A stretch of DNA of 64,000 nucleotides from assembly GCA_038534195.1 (NCBI GenBank), contig JBCAXE010000006.1, positions 1-64,000 on the forward strand, read 5' to 3'. This DNA is from JAJFFW01 sp038534195 (lineage in GTDB: Bacteria > Pseudomonadota > Alphaproteobacteria > Caulobacterales > Parvularculaceae). The notes under the pieces were generated by a model. That model was not told where the DNA came from and searched no databases. It was given only the letters and a program-made list of their open reading frames with translations. Positions within the stretch are counted from its first letter, which is position 1, and every line of letters starts with the position of its first letter. This document shows, piece by piece, positions 1 to 8,616 of this stretch. Both the position numbers and the translations under genes were made by a program.

Positions 1-28
1 GTCAGTACGGGATGGGACCCGTACTGAC
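1..28. repeat. Perfect inverted repeat at the left edge
   Basis: The arms GTCAGTACGGG and CCCGTACTGAC are exact reverse complements (11 bp) around a 6-nt loop, ATGGGA. No T-run follows on the plus strand, so it is not a textbook Rho-independent terminator for a gene arriving from the left. It may be the end of an element, an operator, or an RNA hairpin. The window edge hides its context. Confidence 0.7.
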
Positions 29-233
29 ACCACAAAGCCCGCGCGCGAAGGCTGTTCTGGTCGCAGCGCAATAGCGAAGGCCATCGGGCTCACGGTTCCC
101 TCACCAGAAAGTAATGGTTTTAAAAATTTTTTTGAAAAATATTATTTTTGCGCGGCTCAATTTGTCAGGTTTTTGGCCTTTTCCAACGAGTAGATCGATC
201 ATATTTTTGGAAATGACCAATAAAAACAATATT

Positions 234-239
234 TATAAT
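234..239 (+). promoter_or_regulatory. Candidate -10 box (TATAAT)
   Basis: An exact TATAAT hexamer lies in A/T-rich DNA upstream of the S8 protease. No good -35 box sits 16-18 bp upstream; TTGGAA at 207-212 is 21 bp away. If used, the 5' untranslated leader would be about 135 nt and would contain the 263-286 inverted repeat. Confidence 0.3.
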
Positions 240-262
240 AGTAAACAAAAACCACATTTTTA

Positions 263-286
263 TTTACCATAGTAAGATATGGTAAA
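263..286. promoter_or_regulatory. Inverted repeat TTTACCAT-N8-ATGGTAAA, putative operator
   Basis: The two 8-bp arms are perfect reverse complements with an 8-bp spacer, a geometry typical of sites for dimeric regulators. It lies just downstream of the candidate TATAAT box and about 95 bp before the protease start, so a bound protein could block transcription. The cognate regulator is unknown. Confidence 0.4.
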
Positions 287-381
287 CCGAAATTAACAAA
301 GAGTTTTTATAAAATTTTATGAGAATTGCCGTTTTATAGGCTCTCAAGGGGCGGCGTGCGGCTGCGCCAGGGAGAATGACT

Positions 382-3303
382 ATGAAACGTCAAGTGTATT
401 TGCAGACAGTAGGGGCGGCGGCGTTATTGGCGATGACGACGCCTGTATACGCGCAATCGGGCGGTTGGCCGTCGGGCAGCGGGTCAACGGCGCAGCAATT
501 CGGCGGCGATATTCAGCCTTTCAGCGGCGATATTGATCCGTTCGCAGGGGACATTGACCCATTTGCCGGCGACATCAATCCGTTTCGGGGCGATGTTGAT
601 CCCTTCTACGGAGACATCAATCCGTTCTGGGGCGACATCTCGCCATTCTGGGGCGACATCTCACCGTTCGCGGGCGACGTTACGGCATTCTCCGGCAATG
701 TTGATCCATTCTGGGGAGACGCGGCGACAGCCGGTACGCCGGTTGCTGGCATCGGCGAATTCTGGTCGCAAGCTGGTCCGCAATGGGGGCAAATCAATCA
801 GAACTGGTCCGCACTCGGTTCTTATTCGTCCGCCACACAAGGCGCCTACGACGCTGTTCTTAACGATTTTACATCGCTCATCGACACCTCACGCACGACG
901 TGGGGCTCCGCCGTTCAAGCGGCGACCGGTCAGACCTTTGATCAGGCTTTTGCCGATCCAATTCTTGCGAAGTACGGCATTGATCTCAACGATGCGAGCT
1001 CGTTCGAAAATATTGATGGGGCGACGCGCTCACAGTTCTTCCTAGAGTTCTACGATGGCCTGATGGCGTATTCAGGTCGCGATCAAATCGACCACTGGAT
1101 GCCGCTTGTCAATTGGCGGCCTTCCATCACGCAGGATCAGGGCAACGGCCATGACGCAGTTGTTGGTCTTCTCGACGTGGCTATTTCCATGACCGACGAC
1201 AATGTCGAATATCTGCAGAATGTCGGCGGATACACCGTGTCGCCTAACGAGCACGGCGCTGCTGTCGCAAGCTTGATCGCAGGGCGTCATGACGGTCAAG
1301 GCGTCCTTGGCATAGCGCCGCGGGCGACGGTTAAGTCCTACAGCCCCTTTGACGCCACTGGCTCCGCGAACTTCGCTGACGTCGAAAATGGCGTAAATGT
1401 TCTAACCAATGCGGGCGCAAACGTCATCAATATGTCGCTCGGCGTTCCTGGCTGGACTTTCCATCAGGATATTGCGGATATCTTCAGAACACCGATGTTG
1501 CAGTCGGCTGCTGGCGATACGGTATTCGTTATCGCCTCCGGTAACAATGGCGTCACCCAAACGCAGAACATCAATAAGGGTTCGACTAACGATTTTTCAA
1601 ACCTCCTTCTCGTTGGTTCGGTTGATCCGAATAAAAACATCTCTTCGTTCTCTAACCGTCCCGGCGAAGCATGCTTTACGAATAGCGGCGTTTGCACTGA
1701 AGAAAACAAGCTGAAAAATCACTTCCTCGTGGCGCCGGGTGAATTGATCCTCGTCTCTGATAATAACGGCGGCACCACGCGTCTTTCGGGTACGTCGTTC
1801 GCGGCGCCAATCGTCACGGGCGCGATTTCGTTGATCCATGACCGCTGGCCGTGGCTCCAGAATTTCGCACAGGAGACCGTCGATATTGTTCTCCAAACGG
1901 CGGAAGATCTGGGTGCGCCTGGTGTCGATAGCGTCTACGGACACGGCCTTCTGGATGTTGAAGCGGCCGTCTCACCGTTGAACTTCGACAATCTTACGTT
2001 CTATTCGCCAAGCGGAAGTGGGTTTACGACGCAGACTGCGAGCCAATTCCGTAACACGCTCGTGGTGCCCGGCCAATTGAATCTCTGGGAAGTCGCCGGT
2101 GAAAGCGTCTTCGCTATTGAGAATGTCGGCGGCACCTATCGCGACTTCTCAATTCCGCTGTCAACAGTCCTTCACGGTCAGAGCGGTACATTCAATGGCG
2201 GCACTGAACAGTATCAGCGCCATATTTATAACCGTCTGGTCGATTGGGCCGGCGGCACGAACTCGTTGGTCGCGAAGCCGCATGAAGCGCAAGTCGCAAA
2301 AGTCGGCGAGTGGGGCCTCACCATGCGGGCGGCGCCGGTCTCGCAATTCGCGCCGTCGCAAACGCAGGATCGCCCGTTCAATACGAGCTTCCTCATCCAG
2401 TCGCAAAACCGTAAAGTGACCTTCCAGATTGGTGAAGGCGCGGGATCGGTTGCGTTGACGCATACTGAAGGGTTCGATCACTATACTGATTACGATCCGG
2501 CTCAGGGCGGCGTTAATCCGTTCCTTGGTCTCGCTTCGGGCGGCATGTTCGCGAACATCGTATCTGAAATTAAACCTGGTTTGAAATTGGCCTTCGGTTT
2601 CTCTGAAGTGCGTGATGATCACACTTACGCCGATGAGACGACCGGTGAGCGTTTGCGCGACTTCGATACGCTTAGCGATTATCAGGCGAGCGCGATCATG
2701 CTCGACGTTAGCTATGCGGTTGCGAAGAATGTTCGGTTGAACGCATCGTTCACGCGGCTTGATGAAGAAACGGGCGTCCTCGGCGCCCAGGGCGAAGGCG
2801 CGTTCTCACTTGATCAAGGCGCTGTCACCAACGCCCTGACAGTTGGCGCTTCTTACGATATCTCACCGCGCTTCTCGCTTTCGGCTTCGGCCTCAGCGGG
2901 CCGCACGCTGTCAAACGGTTTCGGCGGCGGCGTGCTCGGCGTATCGGAAGAGGGCTTGACGTCGACGGCGTTTGAATTCGCCGCAACGGCCAAGAGCTTG
3001 TTGAAAGATAATGACCGGTTGCGCCTGACCTTTGCGCAACCGCTGAATATCGAAGCGGGGGCCTTAGAGTATCAGTCCGTACAGGTTGTCAACCGCGCCA
3101 CAGGGGAGCTTGGCGTTGTCAACGAGTTCTGGAACCTCGGTTCCGGTAATAGACACTATGTGACGGAGGCGCAGTACGCGTTTCCGCTCATGGAAGGCGC
3201 TGCGGAGGTTAGCGTCTTTGGCCGAATGGATATCGGCGCGGTTGATATCGATGGCGAATATAATTCGTTCGCCGCCGGTTCTCGTTTCACTCTGTCGTTT
3301 TAA
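382..3303 (+). CDS. Secreted S8 (subtilisin-like) serine protease with heptad repeats and barrel-like C-terminus
   Basis: The protein is 973 residues with a Sec signal peptide ending near TPVYAQ. Residues 41-110 hold ten tandem seven-residue units of consensus x-G-D-[IV]-x-P-F (nt 502-711). A subtilase domain follows, with a likely catalytic triad of Asp265 (GLLDVA), His291 (NEHGAAVAS) and Ser472 (GTSFAAP). The last 300 or so residues consist of alternating strands and end in FTLSF, as in autotransporter beta-barrels, so surface display or self-secretion is likely. I chose ATG 382 because GGAGA (371-375) is well spaced from it; ATG 376 abuts that site. It is followed after 28 nt by a TPR histidine kinase on the same strand, suggesting co-expression. 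The protease fold is clear; the autotransporter call rests on the C-terminal pattern. Confidence 0.88.
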   Translation: MKRQVYLQTVGAAALLAMTTPVYAQSGGWPSGSGSTAQQFGGDIQPFSGDIDPFAGDIDPFAGDINPFRGDVDPFYGDINPFWGDISPFWGDISPFAGDVTAFSGNVDPFWGDAATAGTPVAGIGEFWSQAGPQWGQINQNWSALGSYSSATQGAYDAVLNDFTSLIDTSRTTWGSAVQAATGQTFDQAFADPILAKYGIDLNDASSFENIDGATRSQFFLEFYDGLMAYSGRDQIDHWMPLVNWRPSITQDQGNGHDAVVGLLDVAISMTDDNVEYLQNVGGYTVSPNEHGAAVASLIAGRHDGQGVLGIAPRATVKSYSPFDATGSANFADVENGVNVLTNAGANVINMSLGVPGWTFHQDIADIFRTPMLQSAAGDTVFVIASGNNGVTQTQNINKGSTNDFSNLLLVGSVDPNKNISSFSNRPGEACFTNSGVCTEENKLKNHFLVAPGELILVSDNNGGTTRLSGTSFAAPIVTGAISLIHDRWPWLQNFAQETVDIVLQTAEDLGAPGVDSVYGHGLLDVEAAVSPLNFDNLTFYSPSGSGFTTQTASQFRNTLVVPGQLNLWEVAGESVFAIENVGGTYRDFSIPLSTVLHGQSGTFNGGTEQYQRHIYNRLVDWAGGTNSLVAKPHEAQVAKVGEWGLTMRAAPVSQFAPSQTQDRPFNTSFLIQSQNRKVTFQIGEGAGSVALTHTEGFDHYTDYDPAQGGVNPFLGLASGGMFANIVSEIKPGLKLAFGFSEVRDDHTYADETTGERLRDFDTLSDYQASAIMLDVSYAVAKNVRLNASFTRLDEETGVLGAQGEGAFSLDQGAVTNALTVGASYDISPRFSLSASASAGRTLSNGFGGGVLGVSEEGLTSTAFEFAATAKSLLKDNDRLRLTFAQPLNIEAGALEYQSVQVVNRATGELGVVNEFWNLGSGNRHYVTEAQYAFPLMEGAAEVSVFGRMDIGAVDIDGEYNSFAAGSRFTLSF
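502..720 (+). repeat. Ten in-frame 21-bp units coding x-G-D-[IV]-x-P-F
   Basis: Ten units of 21 bp lie between the signal peptide and the protease domain, followed by a partial eleventh (WGD). The first residue varies (G, S, A, R, Y, W) and is Trp in two units and in the partial eleventh. Unit nine reads AGDVTAF and unit ten has Asn for Asp. DNA units differ at third positions, so the repeat is maintained at protein level rather than being a fresh duplication. Confidence 0.93.
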
Positions 3304-3331
3304 TTGTTGGGAAGGGCTCAGGGTGAACATC

Positions 3332-6300
3332 ATGACACAGACATTCAAAACAGTTTCCAACAACAAAACAGCAGCTGCTAAATCCAAAAAGGGCGGGACG
3401 GTGAAGCATCTACTTTCAACAGCGGCATTGTGCGTCGCCTTATACGGTGCACCAGCAGCAAGCGCATCGGCGCCGGCGACGGTAACACAATCTGCGCCAG
3501 TTGAGGCGACCTTGCAGGACGCTTACGACAAGCTGATCGCAGACGCCAAAGCGCAAATGATGCGTGATCCGCAAAATGCGCTGGAGCATGCGGTTAACGC
3601 AGAGAGCCTTGTAAGATCTGCGACATCGTTTGCTGATCGCGACACCGCTATCGCCACGGCGATGTGGTTGCGGGGCGCAGCGCTTGTGCGGTCGGGCAAG
3701 CCGGAAGAGGGCGCTTCTGTCATCCAGAACGCGCTTGATCTGATCGGCGAAGAGGGCGCCAAGACAAAACTCGGCGGGGACTTGCTCCTTGCACAGGGCC
3801 GCGTCGCCGGCCGCGCTTCCGACGTAAAGACGGCGGTGAAGAGCTTCTTCAAAGCGCATGATGTGTTCGTCGCTCTCGACGAGCCGCGCAGCGAAGCGAT
3901 CGCGCTTCAGTCGATCGGTTCAATCTACCGGGACGCGCAAGCCTATCCGCGCGCTCTGGAGTTCTATGCACGCGCTTCTGAGGTGTACTCAGGCGACGCC
4001 AGCCTTGATCTCTCATCGTTCAACAACCAGGCGAACGTCCTGAAAGAGATGGGCCGTTTGGATGAAGCGCGTAAGCTCTTCGGAAAAGCCTTCGATATCG
4101 CTGATGAGATGGAAAGCGACGTGTTGAAGGCGCGGATCCTGACCAACATGGCGGATCTTGAAATCCTGAACGCAAACTACCTCAAAGCCGAAGATCTGGC
4201 GGCGCAAGCCCTTGACCTTCTGGAAGGTGACGAAGGCACGGAGTGGGCCCGGTTCGTTTACGGATCAGAAGCGCACGCCAAGCTGAAGCAAGGTAAAGTC
4301 GCTGAAGCTGCGAGCCTGATTGAGAAAGCTTTCGATGGTCTCGCAGTCGCCGACACGTCCATGTCGTACGAAGAGATGCACGATGTGGCCTATCAGGTGT
4401 ACCTGATGCAGGGCGACTATGCGATGGCTCTTGAGCACCACCAGAGCTTCAAGCGTCTGTCTGACAACGCCAAGAAAGTGGCGTCGTCCGCGAACCTCGC
4501 ACTGATGGGCGCAAAGTTCCACTCCGCTGAGCAACAACTCAATATTGAGCGTCTGAAAAACGAACAGCTCAACAAGGACGTGGCGCTTGAGAACGCCAAC
4601 CGTCAGATGACGATCCAGGTCGCCATCATGGCGCTCGGAGCTCTGATCATTCTCTTCTCATTCTTGAGCCTGATCGCGCTTCGTAACCACCGTAACCGCA
4701 TTGCTCGTGTAAACGAGCAACTGCAGACGACGGTCGATCAACTGAACAAAGAGATCGAACGCCGTGAAGTTGTCGAGCGCGACCTTGTTGTCGCCAAAGA
4801 CAAGGCCGAAGAAGCGAATCGCATGAAGTCGACGTTTCTGGCGACCATGAGCCACGAGTTGCGCACGCCGATGAACGGCATCCTCGGCTTCTCGCGCATC
4901 CTACTCGACAGCGATTTGTCGGACGAACAGCGCGAGCATGTGGGCATCATCGAACAGTCGGGCGACGCTCTGCTTGGCCTCATCAACGACATCCTTGATC
5001 TGTCGCAGATGGAAGCCGGCAAGCTGAAATTGACGGAAGGCGCCTTTAACCTGCGCACCACGGTCGAGGACGCTGTGAAGCTTCTGCAGCCGAAAGCACA
5101 GGAAAAAGGTCTGGACCTCGCTGTTCAAATCGACCCGGCGCTGCCCGCCATGGTCAATGGCGACGCCGACCGCATCCGTCAGATCGTTGTGAACCTTGCT
5201 GGCAATGCGGTGAAGTTCACTGAGAACGGCTCGGTCGCTGTGATGGTTGCTGCTGGCGAAGGCGAGGACGCGATCAAACTGTCAGTGATCGACACAGGAA
5301 TCGGCATTGCTGATGACAAGGTCGGCATCCTGTTCAATCGCTTCCAGCAAGCTGATGGTTCCACGACCCGCAAATATGGCGGCTCAGGTCTTGGCCTCGC
5401 CATCTGCAAAGAGCTTGTCGAGGCAATGAACGGCGAAATCGGCGTCAACACGGTTCTCGGCGCTGGCTCTGAATTCTGGATGAGCGTGCCTCTGGCTGCT
5501 GCGGACGACCTGACGGTTCTGCCGCGTACGGAGACAACGCTCGCCGAGCCGAAGCGCATCGTTGTTGTCGACAATGTTGAGGTGAACCAGAAAGTGTTTG
5601 CTGAGATGCTGCCGGCGATGAACGCCCAGCCTGTCATCGCCGCCTCCGGCGCTGACGCGATCGAAACCCTCGCAACGTTGAAAGCGTCCGGCGAGCCGAT
5701 TGACGCGGTCATTGTCAACGCGAAGTTGGACGACATCGCTGCTGACGAGCTGGTGAAACGTCTCGACCGCAATGCGCTGCTCGGCGACGCTTCTCTGATC
5801 CTGTCAGGCGCAGCGCCAATGTCGATGGCTGACCTTACAGACATGGGCTTTGAGGGACAGATCAACCAGCTAATGTTGCAGGACGCAGTCTTTGATGCGG
5901 TCAATGCGACGACGGCGGGCGACGTGGAAGCCGACATGGAAGAAGAGGCCATCGCGCACTCTGCGGAAGTCATCTCCTTCCAGCGCCCTGTGGTTTCCGG
6001 CCGCGTCCTTCTGGTCGAAGACAACCCGGCGAACCAAAGCTTCATCACGGCGGTTATGGACGAATTCGACGTCGAGATGGACATCGTTCGCAACGGCGTG
6101 GAGGCGGTCGAGGCCGCAGCCGAGAAAGCTTACGACCTCATCCTCATGGATGTGCATATGCCGAACATGAACGGCGTCGAAGCGACCCGCCGGATTCGCC
6201 GGATCGATACGCCGAATTCGGAGACGCCGATCGTGGCGCTCACCGCGAAGGCGCTGCCTGGCGATCGCGAGAAGTTCCTTCAGGCCGGCATGAGCGACTA

Positions 6301-6415
6301 CCTCTCCAAGCCGCTGGAACTTGCGCCCTTGCGGTCAAAAGTGAAGTCAGTCCTTGAGCGCCGCAAACCGCGCCGCGGCGAGGAAAGCGGAGAGGTTGTC
6401 GCGCTCGACGCCTAA
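3332..6415 (+). CDS. TPR-containing hybrid sensor histidine kinase with pseudo-receiver and receiver
   Basis: About 1027 residues. The order is: N-terminal signal-like segment; TPR-like helical repeats to about residue 400 (probably periplasmic); one membrane segment at about 428-450; coiled coil; HisKA with His508 in MSHELRTPMNG; HATPase with N, G1 (DTGIGIAD) and G2 (GGSGLGLAI) boxes; then two receivers. In the first receiver the phospho-acceptor position is Asn796 (VIVNAKL), so it is probably not phosphorylated. The second is intact with Asp940 (LILMDVHMPNMNG). Start is uncertain: ATG 3332 has a modest AGGG site, while GTG 3401 has GGCGGGA and gives a compact signal peptide. No output domain or HPt is present, so phosphate probably leaves through a separate HPt protein. 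Likely co-transcribed with the upstream protease. Confidence 0.88.
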   Translation: MTQTFKTVSNNKTAAAKSKKGGTVKHLLSTAALCVALYGAPAASASAPATVTQSAPVEATLQDAYDKLIADAKAQMMRDPQNALEHAVNAESLVRSATSFADRDTAIATAMWLRGAALVRSGKPEEGASVIQNALDLIGEEGAKTKLGGDLLLAQGRVAGRASDVKTAVKSFFKAHDVFVALDEPRSEAIALQSIGSIYRDAQAYPRALEFYARASEVYSGDASLDLSSFNNQANVLKEMGRLDEARKLFGKAFDIADEMESDVLKARILTNMADLEILNANYLKAEDLAAQALDLLEGDEGTEWARFVYGSEAHAKLKQGKVAEAASLIEKAFDGLAVADTSMSYEEMHDVAYQVYLMQGDYAMALEHHQSFKRLSDNAKKVASSANLALMGAKFHSAEQQLNIERLKNEQLNKDVALENANRQMTIQVAIMALGALIILFSFLSLIALRNHRNRIARVNEQLQTTVDQLNKEIERREVVERDLVVAKDKAEEANRMKSTFLATMSHELRTPMNGILGFSRILLDSDLSDEQREHVGIIEQSGDALLGLINDILDLSQMEAGKLKLTEGAFNLRTTVEDAVKLLQPKAQEKGLDLAVQIDPALPAMVNGDADRIRQIVVNLAGNAVKFTENGSVAVMVAAGEGEDAIKLSVIDTGIGIADDKVGILFNRFQQADGSTTRKYGGSGLGLAICKELVEAMNGEIGVNTVLGAGSEFWMSVPLAAADDLTVLPRTETTLAEPKRIVVVDNVEVNQKVFAEMLPAMNAQPVIAASGADAIETLATLKASGEPIDAVIVNAKLDDIAADELVKRLDRNALLGDASLILSGAAPMSMADLTDMGFEGQINQLMLQDAVFDAVNATTAGDVEADMEEEAIAHSAEVISFQRPVVSGRVLLVEDNPANQSFITAVMDEFDVEMDIVRNGVEAVEAAAEKAYDLILMDVHMPNMNGVEATRRIRRIDTPNSETPIVALTAKALPGDREKFLQAGMSDYLSKPLELAPLRSKVKSVLERRKPRRGEESGEVVALDA

Positions 6416-6440
6416 CCGGACAAAATCGGGAGAGAAGACG

Positions 6441-6471
6441 GCGCCGCCCCCGAAAGGGGGCGGCGCTTTTT
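6441..6471 (+). terminator. Rho-independent terminator after the protease-kinase unit
   Basis: A perfect 11-bp G/C stem (GCGCCGCCCCC with GGGGGCGGCGC) with a GAAA tetraloop is followed at once by TTTTT. It lies 25 bp after the kinase stop and ends the two-gene unit. Confidence 0.95.
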
Positions 6472-6557
6472 GTATTGTTTTGGGGCAGGATTGTCGCATC
6501 TGGATTCGCTGAAGCCGCTTTGGTAGACTTATAAATGTGGCGGAAGGGGTTGTTGCG

Positions 6558-8231
6558 TTGATCAGAAGTACTTTTTGCATGGCGCTTGTCGCCGCTGTTG
6601 CGGCTGGCCTTTCGGCCTGTAGCGAAAGCAGCGGATCGAACGCGCCGGCGCCGGCCGCGTCGACCCCGCCGCCATCGCCGCCGCCGCCACCTCCTCCGCC
6701 GCCGACTTCAAGCGGCCCAACATGGACGCCGGGCGTATTTGAATCAGCCAGCATATTTGAGGACCGGTGTGAGGTCGTGCGGACAGGCCTCGACCTTGAA
6801 GGAAATCCGTTCCCCGATCTTCCGGGGTCGTTGCTGGAGGAAAAATTCTGGCTGCGGTCCTGGACGAATGAGACGTATCTGTTCAATGACGAGGTCGTCG
6901 ACCGCGATCCGGCCACATTCAGTAATCGCATCGCTTATTTTGACGTCTTGCGAACAACGGCGCGCACGGCGTCGGGCGAGGAGAAGGATGATTTCCATTT
7001 CAGCGAAACCACAGAGAATTTCCTACGCAGACGCAATTCCGCTCCCACAGCCGACTATGGCGTCAGTTACGCAGCGCTCTCGACAACGCCGCCGCGTGAT
7101 TTCCGTGTGCGGTATACCGAACCGAATACGCCGGCGTCCGCGCTAACCAACGGGTCTCCGAATTTCGTCCGCGGCACGCGTATCCTTGAAGTTGACGACG
7201 TCGATCTCGTAAATGGCGGCGCGACCCAAGCGGAACTCGACACGTTGAACAATGGCCTGTTTCCGCGCACGGCGGGCGAGTCGCACACCTTTGTAGTGCG
7301 CGACCCTGGAGCTACGGCGACCCGGACTGTCACACTGATTTCGGAGAATATCGCCGCCAAACCCGTGAACCGTTCATCGGTGATCGATACGCCAAGCGGG
7401 CGCGTCGGCTACATCCTCTTCAATACGTTCAGTCCGTTTGAGTCCGAACGCGAGATCGCCGAGGCGGTCGGGGATCTCGCCGCACAAGGCGTCGATGATC
7501 TCGTTCTGGATTTGCGCTACAATGGCGGCGGTCTTCTCGCGGTCGCTTCGCAACTGTCTTATCTGGTTGCGGGCGACGCTGCGACGAGCGGGCGAACCTT
7601 CGAACTTTTGCGATTTAACAATGATGCGGGAAATTTTAATCCGGTCACAGGCGAGTTCAACAGCCCAATTCCGTTCTACAGCGAAGGTCTCGGCTTCTCG
7701 CTTCCCGCAGGCCAGCCGTTGACCAGCCTTAACCTCTCGCGGGTTTTTATTCTTTCCACAGAGGATACATGCAGCGCCAGCGAAGCTGTGATCAACGGCT
7801 TACGCGGCATTGATATTGAAGTGATCCTGATCGGGGACACCACCTGCGGCAAACCCTTTGGTTTTTACCCGACCGACAATTGCGGCGTGACCTATTATAC
7901 GATCCAATTTCAAGGCGTGAATGACAAAGGGTTTGGGGACTACACGGATGGCTTTGTGCCGGCGGATTCTGACTTTGTCTTTGGAGAGCGTCTGCCGGGA
8001 TGTGTTGCGACTGACGATTTGAATAACGAGCTTGGCGACGAGAATGAAGCGCTGCTGGCGGCCGCGCTCCAGTTTCGTGAAGACGGAACCTGCCCCGTGA
8101 CGGCGCCGGCGCAACCGGCCATGCGGGCGCAGTACCTGTCGACGGCGGAAGGCGGTGTCGCGACAACATCGCTCACGCCGTTTGAAGCGTTACTGCGGCA
8201 AAACCGCGATTTAACGATGCCGAACCAATGA
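6558..8231 (+). CDS. S41-family (C-terminal processing-type) protease, lipoprotein
   Basis: About 557 residues. A short signal peptide ends in lipobox LSAC, then a proline-run linker, then an S41 domain. The domain shows LDLRYNGGG, the nucleophile region TCSASEA and, 24 residues after its second Ser, the likely base Lys in TTCGKPFG. This spacing fits the Ser/Lys dyad of Tsp/CtpA. Cys residues flank both catalytic segments (DTCSAS, DTTCGK, TDNCGV), which could form a disulfide in the periplasm. I prefer TTG 6558, with GGAAGGGG 8 nt upstream; GTG 6537 has no ribosome site. The stop overlaps the next ATG (ATGA), so the two genes are coupled. Substrate unknown. Confidence 0.82.
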   Translation: MIRSTFCMALVAAVAAGLSACSESSGSNAPAPAASTPPPSPPPPPPPPPTSSGPTWTPGVFESASIFEDRCEVVRTGLDLEGNPFPDLPGSLLEEKFWLRSWTNETYLFNDEVVDRDPATFSNRIAYFDVLRTTARTASGEEKDDFHFSETTENFLRRRNSAPTADYGVSYAALSTTPPRDFRVRYTEPNTPASALTNGSPNFVRGTRILEVDDVDLVNGGATQAELDTLNNGLFPRTAGESHTFVVRDPGATATRTVTLISENIAAKPVNRSSVIDTPSGRVGYILFNTFSPFESEREIAEAVGDLAAQGVDDLVLDLRYNGGGLLAVASQLSYLVAGDAATSGRTFELLRFNNDAGNFNPVTGEFNSPIPFYSEGLGFSLPAGQPLTSLNLSRVFILSTEDTCSASEAVINGLRGIDIEVILIGDTTCGKPFGFYPTDNCGVTYYTIQFQGVNDKGFGDYTDGFVPADSDFVFGERLPGCVATDDLNNELGDENEALLAAALQFREDGTCPVTAPAQPAMRAQYLSTAEGGVATTSLTPFEALLRQNRDLTMPNQ

Positions 8232-8614
8232 CAGAAAATTCGGGAACGCAGGTCAGGATGCGCCGATATGGCCAGCTCCTGTTTGCCGCGCTCATTCCCT
8301 TGATTTCATCTTGCCAGACAGCGCCATCGTCGAAACCCGCGGTGCTCGAAATCGCGGACGCTGAAACATTAGAACGTCTCGAGCAGCGTCTCGCCGATGC
8401 CTTGGGCAAGGCGTCCGTGCGTCTCGGCGCCGGTGATTTCACGGAAACCTCTGCGATCCCGGTCCTGCCGCCGCGGCCTGGCGATTATGAAACGCGCAGC
8501 CCGGCCACCCCGATTATTTTCGATCTGGTGATCGACGGCGACGCGTGCTTTGCCATCCGCCGCGATAGTGGCGACCGCGTCGCCTTGCCTGACATAAGCT
8601 GTACGCCGCTGTAA
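8228..8614 (+). CDS. Small putative lipoprotein of unknown function
   Basis: 128 residues; I do not recognise a family. A basic N-terminus and hydrophobic segment end in a lipobox-like LISSC, followed by a coiled helix (about residues 38-60) and a C-terminal region with two Cys (GDACFAI, DISCTPL) that may pair. It starts inside the stop codon of the S41 protease gene (ATGA), so it is translationally coupled and may be its partner or substrate-delivery factor. An internal ATG at 8258 is an alternative start closer to the signal peptide. Confidence 0.65.
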   Translation: MTENSGTQVRMRRYGQLLFAALIPLISSCQTAPSSKPAVLEIADAETLERLEQRLADALGKASVRLGAGDFTETSAIPVLPPRPGDYETRSPATPIIFDLVIDGDACFAIRRDSGDRVALPDISCTPL

Positions 8615-8616
8615 GT

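Larger units (their letters stand above)
29..375. other. Long A/T-rich upstream region of the S8 protease
   Basis: No gene is supported here. Bases 36-90 contain nested complementary segments (AGCCCG with CGGGCT, TCGC with GCGA) that could fold. From about 118 to 330 the sequence becomes strikingly A/T-rich compared with the rest of the window. It carries a consensus -10 box and an inverted repeat, listed separately. This looks like a regulatory region, possibly bound by a nucleoid protein. Confidence 0.5.

Noticed and set aside
1..84. Possible minus-strand coding start at 84 running off the left edge (28 open codons)
   Set aside because: Too short to judge, the ribosome site spacing is poor and a perfect hairpin lies inside it. 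Needs sequence to the left.
5179..6093. Long minus-strand open frame inside the TPR kinase gene
   Set aside because: Ser/Ala/Thr-rich shadow of a real gene; no ribosome site, no domain.
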